A stretch of DNA of 64,000 nucleotides from Paenibacillus sp. TCA20 (GCF_000732325.1 NZ_BBIW01000002.1:248007-312006), one strand, 5' to 3'. Positions 53,674 to 63,366 are shown, numbered from the stretch's first letter. Notes: generated from the sequence alone by a model not told the origin. Made by a program: numbers and translations.

Positions 53674-54536
53674 AGGTCAACCTCTTTCCGGTTCAAATAC
53701 ATGTACAGCGGAAAAGCGAGTGCCGTTACAAACAGGAACAGAATGACATTGCCCGCTGTCGCGAGTCCGTAGAACCCTCCTTGATATTGCTTATAAATAA
53801 TAGACGCAATAAGGTCTGTCGTGAAGCCAGGTCCTCCCTTGGTCATCGCCCATACAAGATCGAAGGAGCGCAGCCCGCCGATAAAGGACAGAATAATTAC
53901 GGAGTTGGTGGCCGGCCGGCTCAGAGGCATGATAATATTCCAAAACTTGCGGAAAGAGCCGCCCCCATCGATTTGAAGAGCTTCGTAATATTCAGCAGGG
54001 ATCGATAAGATCCCCGCAATGTATATGACTGTTGCAAAGCCGACTCCCTTCCATACATCCACCAGAGCGACCGACAGCAGGGCGATCCGCGTATCACCCA
54101 GCCAATCCGGACCGGTGATGCCTATGAAGGACAGCGCAGTATTAATCAGCCCCTCGGTCGGATGCATCATCATGCTGAAGGCTATACCGATGGCGATGGT
54201 GCTCACTAGGGTCGGGAAAAAGATTACAGACTGCAGAAACCCTTTGGTACGCAGCTTGGAGGTAAGAAACACACCCAGCAGCAGACCAAGGATTACTTTT
54301 AGACTGCAAGTCACGACCGCATAGATGAATGTATTTTTAAATCCGATGCTTAGTGAGGATTCCTGGAAAAAGGTAATGAAATTTTCGAATCCGATAAATT
54401 CCCAATCGGCCAATGTCCACCTCGTCATACTGAAGAAAAAGGACATGATGGTAGGAAAAATAAAGATCACGAAATAGATGATGGCTGCTGGGAGCAGAAA
54501 CATGTAAGAATAGGTTTTTCGGAATACTTTGGACAT
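53670..54536 (-). CDS. Sugar ABC transporter permease (MalF/UgpA type)
   Basis: A 288-residue permease with six hydrophobic segments and the EAA loop YEALQIDGGGSFRKFWNI. The start at MSKVFRK lies seven bases after the binding-protein stop; the ribosome site is poor, so coupling with the upstream gene is likely. No ATPase gene is in the operon, as in many CUT1 systems that share MsmX. Confidence 0.9.
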   Translation of the reverse strand: MSKVFRKTYSYMFLLPAAIIYFVIFIFPTIMSFFFSMTRWTLADWEFIGFENFITFFQESSLSIGFKNTFIYAVVTCSLKVILGLLLGVFLTSKLRTKGFLQSVIFFPTLVSTIAIGIAFSMMMHPTEGLINTALSFIGITGPDWLGDTRIALLSVALVDVWKGVGFATVIYIAGILSIPAEYYEALQIDGGGSFRKFWNIIMPLSRPATNSVIILSFIGGLRSFDLVWAMTKGGPGFTTDLIASIIYKQYQGGFYGLATAGNVILFLFVTALAFPLYMYLNRKEVDL

Positions 54537-54543
54537 ACGGCAA

Positions 54544-55860
54544 TTACCAGCCTTCCAGTCCAAGCTGTTTGGCTTGTTTCTCTACATCCTTGTCGTATAC
54601 CTCGGCACCTTCGGCGGCGGATTTGATTCCGGCACCTACTTCCACCGTAATTTGCGGCAAGCTCGGTCCTTTAATTGGAGAGAGGAATTCCAGGGCAGGA
54701 GCTGTTTTTCCCGATTCAAAATAAGGCACCATATCTTTAACGGCAGGAGCTACATCTTCCGGCATCTCGGCCCCATTGATTACATAAGGCCCTGTCGGCA
54801 TGGATACGGTAGCACTGGCTGCCATTCCTTCTGGAGAAGCAATAAATGATACAAATTTCTTAGCCTCCTCAGGGTGTTCCGTATTCTTATAGATGTAGGC
54901 TGCGCCTGGCATCCAGACGGTCAAGCCGTGATCATCAGCACGGTCACCCGGCTGAGGGAAAAATCCGATGTCTTCGATCTGATCCGCATAGTTCTGGACA
55001 AGCGGAGGGATGGCAAACGTCAGCATTGGATAATGTGCGCCTGTTCCTTCAACCAGCATCTTCAATCCAGCATCATAAGTTGTTGCCAGAAAATCTTTAT
55101 TCAGATAACCTTTATTAAATATTTCCTGAAGCTTCTCGAAGCTGCGAAGCGCTGCAGGTGTGGTCGCATATTTCGCTGTTCCTGCGGTGTAATCGTCTGC
55201 GAACCCCGGAGCATCAGATTGAACGTTATAATAATCCGCAAGAACCACTAGCTGAGAGGTCCAGCTGTCCTTGTATGTGCCAATGACCGGAGTGATGCCG
55301 GCAGCCTTAATTGTCTCGTTGTTCACCATCAGCTCTTCCCAGGTTTCAGGGACGGTCAGCCCCAGCTGCTCATATACCTTCTTGTTGTAGAACCAGCCGC
55401 CAGCCATCGTGGAACCCGCAGGGACTCCATAAATTTTCCCGTTATACGTAACTGTCGGTTTGAAGGTGTCCATTACATTGTCCATAAGCGATTCATTGGT
55501 CAAATCCAGCAGATTCACTTCCGGGTTAAGCGCTTGCATTAATGAACCTGAATTATACATGATGATGTCGGTCATATCCCCAGTAGACAGCCTTGTCTTG
55601 ACCAGATTGTCTCCTTCATCTCCTCCGGGTCTCGTCTCGACTTCTACTTTAATATTCGGGTTCTTCTCTTCAAAAGCAGCGATCATCGCTTTTGCACTGT
55701 TTAGTGCATCCTGCGTGTTATCACTAAGCAGCGTCAATGTCACATCTCCCTCTGCGGATGATGGAGCTCCCTCTTCTCCACCAGCAGCACATCCTGATAG
55801 TAACCCAACCGCAAGCAGTACAGAAATGATCAGTGCAGCTCTTTTTCTTCCTTTTTTCAT
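54544..55860 (-). CDS. Extracellular sugar-binding lipoprotein of ABC importer
   Basis: A 438-residue CUT1-type solute-binding protein with lipobox LLSGC (C24) and family motifs such as FEEKNPNIKVEVE and DIIMYNSGSLMQ. Start set by GGGGG before the ATG of MKKGRKR. It delivers oligosaccharide to the two permeases. A cre-like site lies 62 bases upstream. Substrate is inferred as a plant-type glycoside from the GH78-like partner, without proof. Confidence 0.9.
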   Translation of the reverse strand: MKKGRKRAALIISVLLAVGLLSGCAAGGEEGAPSSAEGDVTLTLLSDNTQDALNSAKAMIAAFEEKNPNIKVEVETRPGGDEGDNLVKTRLSTGDMTDIIMYNSGSLMQALNPEVNLLDLTNESLMDNVMDTFKPTVTYNGKIYGVPAGSTMAGGWFYNKKVYEQLGLTVPETWEELMVNNETIKAAGITPVIGTYKDSWTSQLVVLADYYNVQSDAPGFADDYTAGTAKYATTPAALRSFEKLQEIFNKGYLNKDFLATTYDAGLKMLVEGTGAHYPMLTFAIPPLVQNYADQIEDIGFFPQPGDRADDHGLTVWMPGAAYIYKNTEHPEEAKKFVSFIASPEGMAASATVSMPTGPYVINGAEMPEDVAPAVKDMVPYFESGKTAPALEFLSPIKGPSLPQITVEVGAGIKSAAEGAEVYDKDVEKQAKQLGLEGW

Positions 55861-55921
55861 AAAAACCGGCCCCCTACCTGAATGAATTGACATTCGGGAC
55901 TTCTACATCCCCTGAGTACAT

Positions 55922-55935
55922 TGTAAATGCTTTCA
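55922..55935 (-). promoter_or_regulatory. cre-like CcpA site before the sugar-binding gene
   Basis: TGAAAGCATTTACA on the minus strand matches the cre consensus TGWAANCGNTNWCA except for C-A in place of C-G at the centre. It overlaps the end of the YesN gene and precedes the binding-protein gene. Confidence 0.5.
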
Positions 55936-57138
55936 TTCAGGTTCAGTCAGTGCGTCATTTTTTGGATTGATGTCCGTATTTTTTGGGTCCTCCTTATATT
56001 GACCTGGAAGAACACCTGTATATTTCTTGAACACCTCGGAAAAATGGCGATACGTATGATAACCAACCCGTTCACTGACGTCCGCGACCTTCAACCCTCT
56101 CTGCAGCAGCCACTTTGCCTTCTCCATCCGCAGTCTGGTCAAATATTTGATAAAGGACTCTCCCGCAGAATCCTTGAACAGGACACTGAGGTAGGCTGCA
56201 TTCAAGCCAACATGCTCAGCAACCTCAGCGAGTGACAGGTCCCGCATTCCGTTCAGATGGATATAGGCAAGAGCCTTCTCGATCGCTTCCTTGCCTTTAG
56301 ATTCGTTCTTATCTCGAGCTTTGGCCTTATACGTGCACAGCCCTGTCCATCCCACTTCCTCCGCTTGCTTCAGAGCATATCTTGCCGTCTCCAGGCTGAT
56401 GAACAGATCCGCTGGTTGAATCGCGATCTCCCCCTGCCCAATGGGATAATCCTGGTCACGGTAATATTGTGCATGCTGTGCCCAGTAATCTTCGCCTGGC
56501 ATTGTACGGTGCAGCATCACTGCGAGCCTATCCTTACCCATCTGAAACTGAATGACTGCTTCTTCACTAGCGTGAATTGTAAAATGATCGGCACGAAATG
56601 CAAGAACTGTAGCGTAGATAACGCCGGTATGCTCCAGCTCATGAAGCTCAGACCATGCATTCGGACAGCTTTCGTTATTGAGCAGGAGGTTCAGCAGCGC
56701 TCTTTCGACCAGCGCCTTTCTATTGCCCTCCCAATCGCTGCGGAGCACCTCCATTTCTTCCCGTTTAGATATGTGGCCCAGGACCTTGGTCAATGCCTGA
56801 TTGATGTGCTCGATCGTAAAGGGCTTCTCCAAATAATCGGCTACCCCGAGCTGGATCGCTCTTTTGACATATTCGAATTCGTTAAAGCCGCTGAAGACAA
56901 TAAAAGAAGCGTTCTGTACCTCCTTCGCTGCCAACTCGATCAGCTTCAGTCCATCCATTCCCGGCATGCGAATATCGGTAAGAATCAAATCCGGCCGAAC
57001 ATCTCTCACAAGCTCCAGTGCACTGCAGCCGTCATTCGCTGTACCGGCAAGCTGAATGCCAAGGCCGTTCCAATCTACCATTTGCCTCAGCCCTTCTACT
57101 ACAATGTATTCGTCATCAAAGATTACGGCTTTATGCAT
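55933..57138 (-). CDS. Response regulator with AraC-type domain (YesN family)
   Basis: A 401-residue activator. The receiver domain has FDDEYIVVEG and the phospho-acceptor D55 in ILTDIRMPGMDG. The C-terminus is an AraC helix-turn-helix pair (DLSLAEVAEHVGLNAAYLS and KVADVSERVGYHTYRHFSEVF, shown in parts). It overlaps the sensor gene by eight bases and probably activates the sugar ABC-GH78 genes. Confidence 0.9.
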   Translation of the reverse strand: MHKAVIFDDEYIVVEGLRQMVDWNGLGIQLAGTANDGCSALELVRDVRPDLILTDIRMPGMDGLKLIELAAKEVQNASFIVFSGFNEFEYVKRAIQLGVADYLEKPFTIEHINQALTKVLGHISKREEMEVLRSDWEGNRKALVERALLNLLLNNESCPNAWSELHELEHTGVIYATVLAFRADHFTIHASEEAVIQFQMGKDRLAVMLHRTMPGEDYWAQHAQYYRDQDYPIGQGEIAIQPADLFISLETARYALKQAEEVGWTGLCTYKAKARDKNESKGKEAIEKALAYIHLNGMRDLSLAEVAEHVGLNAAYLSVLFKDSAGESFIKYLTRLRMEKAKWLLQRGLKVADVSERVGYHTYRHFSEVFKKYTGVLPGQYKEDPKNTDINPKNDALTEPE

Positions 57139-58910
57139 GCCTGCGTCCCTCCTCTTGTGTTAATGGTTTAAAGCTTAGCTCAATACACGTACCCTTCCCT
57201 GGAATGCTGGCAATCTGAAATCTGCTTGAGGATCCATAATAGAGCTGCAGCCTTTCCTTCACATTGCTCAAACCATAACCATGCTCGATTGCTGCCGGGT
57301 CTTCAATTCCCACCCCGTCATCCTCAACACGAAATACAATGAATTCACCTTCTCTTCGTCCTGTCAGCCGAATCCGGCCTTCCCCAACTTTGGGCTCGAG
57401 TCCATGATAAATTGCATTTTCAACCAGCGGCTGCAGAAGCAGCTTGATCATCTCCATGCTCATCATGGATTCTTCGATGTCCTCCTCAAAGTGAAAACGG
57501 TTATTGTACCGGATATTTTGAATGTTCAAGTAATGCTTAATATGCTGCAGCTCTTTAAAAATAGGAATCAGCTCTTTGCCCTTGTTCAGGCTAAGCTTAA
57601 AGCTCTCGGATAAAGAAATAGCCATCTGGGCGGCCTCCGGACTTCCCTTGAGCATGGCCATCCAATAGATGGAATCAAGCGTGTTATATAAGAAATGCGG
57701 CTTGATCTGTGCCTGTAGTGCCCTTAGCTCAGCTTCCCTTTCCTTAAGTACAAGGGACACGACTTTTTCATTCAGTTCATCATTTTCAGAAGCCATACGC
57801 TTAAAAGTCTCGCCGATGACACCGACTTCATCCTGCTCAAATGTAGCCGTGAACTCTCTTTTTCCTTTGTTCCATTCCATCATCAGTTTTTTTAATCGAG
57901 ATCAGCGGTTTGGTAATGGTGCCGGACAATATGTACGACAGAACAAGAGCGGTAAGTGAAATTAACAGTGCAATGACCATAGTTGCCGTACCGATCCGGT
58001 TTGACTCTGCCAGCAGCTCCTTCTTCTGTACTGAATGAATAAAGGTCCAATTCGTCGTCTCGTTCCGATAGGAGCTTACCAGATATTTTTCCTCCTTTAA
58101 TTTCTGAATCGCTTCACTGGCAGAGCTGTATGGAGAGACCAGATGATCTCCTTCCGAGGCGTCAGGAAATACGACCCTGCTTCTCAGCTGCGTATCCTCA
58201 ATTGCCATATAGCTTCCGGTATGGTGATGAACATTAAATGCACTGTCAAATATATTTTTGGATACATTGACAATAATCACGCCCAAGCTCTCTCCATTCA
58301 TACCTTCCGAATCTCGAAACAGCTTGACGGTCGAGAAGGAATCTTTCGTATCACTAAGCACGTCTGTTCCATAAAAAATGACTCTACCCTCGGCGTTTAC
58401 GGCCTTTTGATACCATTCTGCATTTTGAATCTGCGTTATTTTCGTATCATGCTCGTATATGCCTGCATCGTCTGAGCGGCCTAAACAGTAGATTTGAAAG
58501 TGATGATCCAGTATGCAGATGGAATTAACGAACCGGTTGTCCAGGAGATGGGTATTGATAACTCGCTGAATTTGAGCTGCCATTCGCTCACTTGTTCCCG
58601 ATGGTGAAGCCACTTGCTCACCGTTCTTGATATGTATAAGCTCGTTGCGAATCGATTCATTAAGGACTAGAGCCCGATTCAGATTGATTAAATTACGAAA
58701 TAACAAATCTGCCATCTCGCTTGCCGTCTTTAAATGATCGGAATTGGTCTGCGCATGAGTTCGCATCATTGTATTTGTAGTCGTTTGAAAGGAGAAATAG
58801 CCGAGAATAAACAAAGGAGGGATCGATAGAGCAATCATCGCAAATAAAAACCGGGTTCTCAGCTTCTTGAAACGTATAGAACTCACGAGAAAGCGTTTCC
58901 AATTGTTCAT
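57131..58910 (-). pseudogene. YesM-type sensor histidine kinase, frameshifted at a seven-base homopolymer
   Basis: Two frames together form one sensor of about 592 residues. The first (357 residues, start at 58910 after GGTGG) holds the N-terminal anchor, an extracellular sensing domain and the second transmembrane segment, up to KPLISIKK in the HAMP linker. The second (to 57131) starts MMEWNKGKRE and contains the kinase region with AQIKPHFLYNTLDSIYW (phospho-His), LLQPLVENAIYHGLEP and DDGVGI. Removing one base from the seven A (T7 on the plus strand, 57887-57893) joins them as ISIKKLMMEWNKG. The rest is intact, so the gene is functional or only recently broken. It would sense sugar or glycoside outside and phosphorylate the YesN partner. 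Confidence 0.85.
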
Positions 58911-59037
58911 ACATAACCACCTTTCCCTAATTCTCTCTATGGGGATGAGCAGATTATATTACAATTTCATAGCATTGTTAAAGAATTTTCTCTTTTTGCC
59001 AATTCCACATTCGTCTAGATCAATTCCATATTTCTGT

Positions 59038-59046
59038 CATACCCTA
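59038..59046 (+). promoter_or_regulatory. SigK-like -10 before the first yjcZ gene
   Basis: CATACCCTA agrees with CATANNNTA, the -10 of mother-cell sigma factor K, 30 bases before the start. No convincing -35 AC was found at the usual distance. Confidence 0.35.
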
Positions 59047-59075
59047 TCTTATCTTCGATCAAAGGAGGAGTTCAG

Positions 59076-59219
59076 ATGGGTGGAGTAGTAGAAAGTTGCG
59101 GCGTAGGTGGCTACGGCGGTGGAAATAAAATTGGTGCAATCTTGGTACTCTTTATTCTTCTCGTCATTATTGCGGCTTCATTCGGATGGGGCGGACTTGG
59201 CGGATTTGGCGGTTACTGA
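59076..59219 (+). CDS. YjcZ-family sporulation protein, copy 1
   Basis: A 47-residue protein, too short for most gene finders. It begins MGGVVESCGVGGYGGG, has one hydrophobic stretch (AILVLFILLVIIAASF) and ends GWGGLGGFGGY, matching the YjcZ/YuzF class of tiny Bacillota spore proteins. AAAGGAGGAG lies seven bases before the ATG. A second, closely similar gene follows 115 bases later. Confidence 0.88.
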   Translation: MGGVVESCGVGGYGGGNKIGAILVLFILLVIIAASFGWGGLGGFGGY

Positions 59220-59334
59220 TATTTGAGTCATTAAGACAGGGCTCTGATCGTGAAATTCAGGGTAAAAAAGTCCAGACCAATGGACTCAATGCAACATAAA
59301 AATATTTTATCTTGATGGTAAAGGAGGAATTTCT

Positions 59335-59466
59335 GTGAGCGGAGTAGTTGGAGGTTTCGGTTACGGCCAAGGCGGCGGATACGGAATCGGTGCAATCCTG
59401 GTTCTCTTTATCCTCTTGGTTATCATTGCTGCATCTTTCGGATGGGGCGGATTCGGCGGTTACTAA
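59335..59466 (+). CDS. YjcZ-family sporulation protein, copy 2
   Basis: A 43-residue paralogue starting at GTG after AAGGAGG, reading MSGVVGGFGYGQGGGYG, then the same hydrophobic core and GWGGFGGY end. The gene is followed by a terminator. Tandem copies suggest duplication; membrane or coat location is expected from the family. Confidence 0.88.
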   Translation: MSGVVGGFGYGQGGGYGIGAILVLFILLVIIAASFGWGGFGGY

Positions 59467-59476
59467 TGGATTAAGC

Positions 59477-59515
59477 ACAAAAGAGGTGTTCCATGTGTGG
59501 AACGCCTCTTTTTGT
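59477..59515 (+). terminator. Terminator after the yjcZ pair
   Basis: CACAAAAGAGGTGTTCCA pairs with TGGAACGCCTCTTTTTGTG through a TGTG tip, leaving a T run in the stem end. It lies between convergent yjcZ and leuA genes and may serve both. Confidence 0.88.
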
Positions 59516-59589
59516 GTGCTGTACTGCAGAGATATGAAACCCCGCTCAAACCAATCCATCTGTAGCCAGTTCTGACTGGCAATCATCAT

Positions 59590-61257
59590 TTACTGCTTCT
59601 GGTTCATCTTATTCACGGCGCTAAACAAAGCCTTAACTGAGGATTTGGCGATATCGGCGTCAACGCCGCAGCCCCAGAATACGGTTCCATTACTGGATGT
59701 AATACCGATGTAAGAAACGGCCTGTGATTTGGAGCCCGTCTCAAGTGCATGCTCGCGGTATACGAGATCGGTATACTCCAATCCGCAATGCTTCTGCAGC
59801 GCATTACTGATGGCATCCAGTCTTCCGTTACCGTTACCGGTAATTTGTTTAACCTCTCCTCCAGATTGAATCGTTACGATCGTATGGAAGTCCTCATCAT
59901 CCGGGAACTGGTATTTGACAAATTCGACGGGTGCTGAAATGTTTACATATTCCTGCATGAAGATATCGTAAATTTCATTAGGCATCAGCTCTTTTTGAGT
60001 ACGATCTGACACATTCTTGACGACATAACCAAAGTCTTCGCGCATCTTCGGCGGAAGATCAAGACCATATTTCTGCTGTAGTACGAAGCCGATACCGCCC
60101 TTGCCGGATTGACTGTTGATACGAATAATGTCACCTTCATATTCACGTCCGATATCAATCGGATCAATCAGCAGGTAAGGAACAGACCAGTGAGCACGCT
60201 GCTCCTCTTCACGCCATTTCATCCCTTTGGCGATCGCATCCTGATGTGAGCCTGAGAAGGCCGTAAATACCAGTTCCCCGCCATATGGATGTCTTTCATC
60301 CACATTCATTTTAGTCAAACGTTCATATACCGAGATGATCTGAGGAATATTGGTAAGATCAAGCTGAGGATCTACTCCATGAGAATACATATTCAGTGCC
60401 AAAGTGACGATATCTACATTCCCTGTGCGTTCTCCATTCCCAAATAAGGTTCCTTCTACCCGCTGTGCTCCTGCCAGCATCGCCAGCTCCGCATCTGCTA
60501 CACCCGTTCCTCTATCATTATGCGGATGGACCGACAAGATTACATGTTCCCGATGGCTTAAGTGTTCACTCATATATTCGATCTGGCTCGCATAAATGTG
60601 CGGCATGGACATCGATACGGTAGCTGGCAGATTAATGATCACCTGATTGTCAGCTGCAGGCTGCCATACATCAAGCACACTATTACAGATATCAAGAGCA
60701 AATTCAATCTCCGTACCGGTAAAGCTCTCAGGCGAATACTGGAACTTGAAGTTCCCTTCTGTATCCTCTGCACACTGCTTCAACAGCTTTGCCCCAGATA
60801 CCGCAATATCAATAATTTCTTCCTTGGATTTACGGAACACCTGCTCACGCTGAGCAAGGCTTGTTGAGTTGTACAGATGGACGACCGCTTTTTTGGCTCC
60901 TCTAAGGGATTCAAAGGTCTTGCGAATAATATGCTCTCTGGATTGGGTAAGTACTTGGATCGTTACATCATCTGGAATAAGGTTCTGCTCAATCAAGGTT
61001 CTAAGAAAAGCGAATTCGGTCTCGGAGGCGGCTGGAAAGCCGACCTCAATCTCTTTGAATCCAATGTTCACAAGGAGATTAAAATACTCCAGCTTCTCTT
61101 CAAGGTTCATGGGTACCACGAGCGCCTGATTTCCATCTCTAAGATCGACACTGCACCAGGTTGGTGCTTCGGAAATGTATTCTTTCTTTGCCCAGTTCAT
61201 GCTAGTCTTCGGGGGCATAAAATAACCTCTGGCATATTTCTCCACATTTTTCATCAT
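59590..61257 (-). CDS. leuA: 2-isopropylmalate synthase LeuA (type 2)
   Basis: First committed step of leucine synthesis: acetyl-CoA plus 2-ketoisovalerate to 2-isopropylmalate. The 555-residue protein has the catalytic-site segments CSVDLRDGNQ and HPHNDRGTG, plus EGTLFGNGERTGNVD, and a C-terminal LeuA regulatory domain. Sequence style and length are those of the yeast/actinobacterial form rather than the 510-residue Bacillus type. Start by AGGGTGG five bases before the ATG. A T-box leader controls it. Confidence 0.93.
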   Translation of the reverse strand: MMKNVEKYARGYFMPPKTSMNWAKKEYISEAPTWCSVDLRDGNQALVVPMNLEEKLEYFNLLVNIGFKEIEVGFPAASETEFAFLRTLIEQNLIPDDVTIQVLTQSREHIIRKTFESLRGAKKAVVHLYNSTSLAQREQVFRKSKEEIIDIAVSGAKLLKQCAEDTEGNFKFQYSPESFTGTEIEFALDICNSVLDVWQPAADNQVIINLPATVSMSMPHIYASQIEYMSEHLSHREHVILSVHPHNDRGTGVADAELAMLAGAQRVEGTLFGNGERTGNVDIVTLALNMYSHGVDPQLDLTNIPQIISVYERLTKMNVDERHPYGGELVFTAFSGSHQDAIAKGMKWREEEQRAHWSVPYLLIDPIDIGREYEGDIIRINSQSGKGGIGFVLQQKYGLDLPPKMREDFGYVVKNVSDRTQKELMPNEIYDIFMQEYVNISAPVEFVKYQFPDDEDFHTIVTIQSGGEVKQITGNGNGRLDAISNALQKHCGLEYTDLVYREHALETGSKSQAVSYIGITSSNGTVFWGCGVDADIAKSSVKALFSAVNKMNQKQ

Positions 61258-61299
61258 AACGACCACCCTTTTCCCAATAGTATGTACATCTGATTTATG

Positions 61300-61580
61300 G
61301 ATGCAAAAAAAGCCTTCCATCTCTTCATAAGAGACGAAAGACTTTACATCTTACGTGGTACCACTCTAATTCATACCATATGGTATGCACTCAGGCAGAT
61401 ACAGGTCCAGTTGCAGTGAACTTATATCCCCTAATTGATAACGGTTAGGACTCCGGCTCCACCTACTACAGTTCAGCGAGCTACTTCAAGGCGAGTTCCA
61501 ACATTCCTATGCGGCTGTTTTGCACCGGACAACAGCTCTCTGATCGCTTGGAATTGATGTACTATTCCTCTTCATCGTAT
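61300..61580 (-). promoter_or_regulatory. T-box leader of leuA, Leu (CTC) specifier
   Basis: On the minus strand: stem I with GAAGAGGAATAGTAC, an AGAGAG bulge and GGAACTCGCC containing specifier CTC (61493-61495); the T-box sequence AGAGTGGTACCACG (61354-61367), pairing with the tRNA acceptor end; and a terminator stem AAGTCTTTCGTCTC/GAGATGGAAGGCTT with seven T (61305-61344). Uncharged Leu-tRNA should favour antitermination. The terminator ends about 43 bases before the leuA start. Confidence 0.88.
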
Positions 61581-61595
61581 TTAAATATTGATGTC

Positions 61596-61624
61596 ATTTT
61601 ATACTACAAAATTGAAGTTAGCAA
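61596..61624 (-). promoter_or_regulatory. SigA-type promoter of the T-box-leuA unit
   Basis: On the minus strand TTGCTA (61619-61624), 17 bases, TAAAAT (61596-61601). Transcription would begin near 61589, at the T-box stem I. Confidence 0.6.
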
Positions 61625-61732
61625 GTGAATTCACGAAAAAACTTACAAGTTCCGTAAATTCAATGACATCGAAGTCCCGAACAATCGGGAGCAGAATACT
61701 TAACGTTTCTTCAACGAAAGAACTTTTTCCAG

Positions 61733-62221
61733 TTAATCCCAGCGCTGATCCAGTTTGTCTGCATAGAAGGCAATAGCCTGTCTGTAGCTCTGAACTCCGG
61801 AATGATTAGAATTTTCAGCAATTTCCTCGAGCAGCAGCCTCATGGCGGATGCATATTCTTTGAGATTATACTGAACCATTGCTAGAAAGACTCTAAACTC
61901 TCTATTATCTGGGAATTCTTCTATGCCTTGCCGTAATACGTTCTCGGCAGCTTCATACTGACCCAAGTTTCGATATGTACTGCCCAGTCCCAACAGAGCT
62001 CCTGATCTATCTTCTCCCTGGATCCCTATAGAGATGGCCTCCAAATAATAAGGAACAGCTTCTTGCTCAAGGCCTAATGAATCGTAAGTCCAGGCAATTT
62101 GATAGCTTAATTGCGCCGTTTCCTCAGTTTCAGATCTATTTTTAATATGCAGTAATCTCTCCAGCGCTTCTTCCTTGTTTCCTTCATTTCTTAATTTAAT
62201 GGCTTCCTCGATTAGATCCAT
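61733..62221 (-). CDS. TPR-repeat protein
   Basis: A 162-residue soluble protein of about four tetratricopeptide repeats (NEGNKEEALERLL, SLGLEQEAVPYYLEAI, NLGQYEAAENVLRQGI, NLKEYASAMRLLL). It likely serves as a protein-binding scaffold; partner unknown. Start at MDLIEEA by GAAGGAG eight bases upstream. The preceding 160 bases to the leuA promoter hold only a small TCCCG/CGGGA hairpin (near 61675-61690). Confidence 0.8.
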   Translation of the reverse strand: MDLIEEAIKLRNEGNKEEALERLLHIKNRSETEETAQLSYQIAWTYDSLGLEQEAVPYYLEAISIGIQGEDRSGALLGLGSTYRNLGQYEAAENVLRQGIEEFPDNREFRVFLAMVQYNLKEYASAMRLLLEEIAENSNHSGVQSYRQAIAFYADKLDQRWD

Positions 62222-62287
62222 AATGAATACTCCTTCTCGTAGCATGCTTGCAGTTATATCTTAACAAGCTCATAATCCACATTGAAG

Positions 62288-63214
62288 TCACTGATTAATT
62301 ATACTTGTTTTTTCCCTGTTCATAAGTCCATCTACCCACTCATAGCATTCCGCAAGTTCAACATCCGTGATACGATCAGATCGGTGCTCGAACAGTATAA
62401 GGACATTCGAATTCAGCTCCCGAATGGCGATCAAATAATCCTCGATCGGTGCCCAGCCATCAATAGGAGATAATCCCGGAAGTACCGGATGGTGTCTTAG
62501 AACCGCATTATCTGTATAACGGGCATTGGATAAATGTATTAGCTTGGCATAGCGGGCGTACTCGTGAATCACTTTCATTGCATCAAAATCCGGATCGGTC
62601 AATGTCTGAAGGAACAGCCGCGCCGTATCCAGACAGATTCGAATAGAGGGATACTTCTCCAGTAATCGAATCAGCAAATCGGTTTCCACGATAACACGCG
62701 GTACGGCATCAAATTCAAGAACCGGTGTAAAATCGTAGAGCTCTCCATAATGAGATAATCTCTGAAATACCTCTTCACTTCTGGCTTCAAAGGATAACTC
62801 CGAATCCTCCCTGTCCCATTCATACTCCGCTTCATTGTCGAAATACCACAGCTCCCAATCCTTCTGCGGATCCAGCCTTACCGGCTTAGGATAATGGAAC
62901 AGTACATATGCCGGAGTTAAATGACGGTCACGTAGATACTCTAGCTCTTGCTCAATGAAACCAAAGGCTTCCTCTCTTACATTCTCATCTGAAGACATAA
63001 ACAGCGCATCCCGAAATTCATGCTGTCCAGATCGGGGAGCGAAATGGAACCCATATTTAAACCCATCCTTATGCGACAAGGACAAGAGCCTATCAAAATC
63101 CTCCTCAGACTCATATAAACAATTCTCAATCCCGAAAAAATGACTTTTGAAATCCCTTTCATATTTACCCAGGTCAAATCCACCATATTGTCCGATTAAA
63201 AATTGGGCAGGCAT
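62288..63214 (-). CDS. Xylose-isomerase-like TIM-barrel protein
   Basis: A 308-residue protein with a TIM-barrel pattern of the sugar isomerase/epimerase or UvdE-like superfamily: acidic and His residues at strand ends such as YGFHFAPRSG, VLFHYPKP, PVLEFDAVP, CLDTARLFL, KLIHLSNARY and VLILFEHRSD. Substrate unknown. It lies 66 bases before the TPR gene on the same strand. Confidence 0.72.
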   Translation of the reverse strand: MPAQFLIGQYGGFDLGKYERDFKSHFFGIENCLYESEEDFDRLLSLSHKDGFKYGFHFAPRSGQHEFRDALFMSSDENVREEAFGFIEQELEYLRDRHLTPAYVLFHYPKPVRLDPQKDWELWYFDNEAEYEWDREDSELSFEARSEEVFQRLSHYGELYDFTPVLEFDAVPRVIVETDLLIRLLEKYPSIRICLDTARLFLQTLTDPDFDAMKVIHEYARYAKLIHLSNARYTDNAVLRHHPVLPGLSPIDGWAPIEDYLIAIRELNSNVLILFEHRSDRITDVELAECYEWVDGLMNREKTSIINQ

Positions 63215-63320
63215 CTAACTTCTCTCCTCATATGTACAAGTGATATTTCTCTAGTACTATATCATATTACCACCTCAATAGTTAAATTCTCCCATACAAC
63301 AATGAATGCAATAAAATGCA

Positions 63321-63351
63321 CAAAATGACCTCTAAATAAGAGATCATTTTG
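63321..63351 (-). terminator. Hairpin after the partial permease gene
   Basis: AAAATGATCTCT and AGAGGTCATTTT form a stem with a six-base loop, just downstream of the 63367 gene. Confidence 0.65.
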
Positions 63352-63366
63352 CGTCACTTCCAACAG

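Noticed and set aside
56257-57171. Frame of 304 codons opposite the YesN gene
   Set aside because: Despite its length it mirrors the response regulator gene and has no domain.
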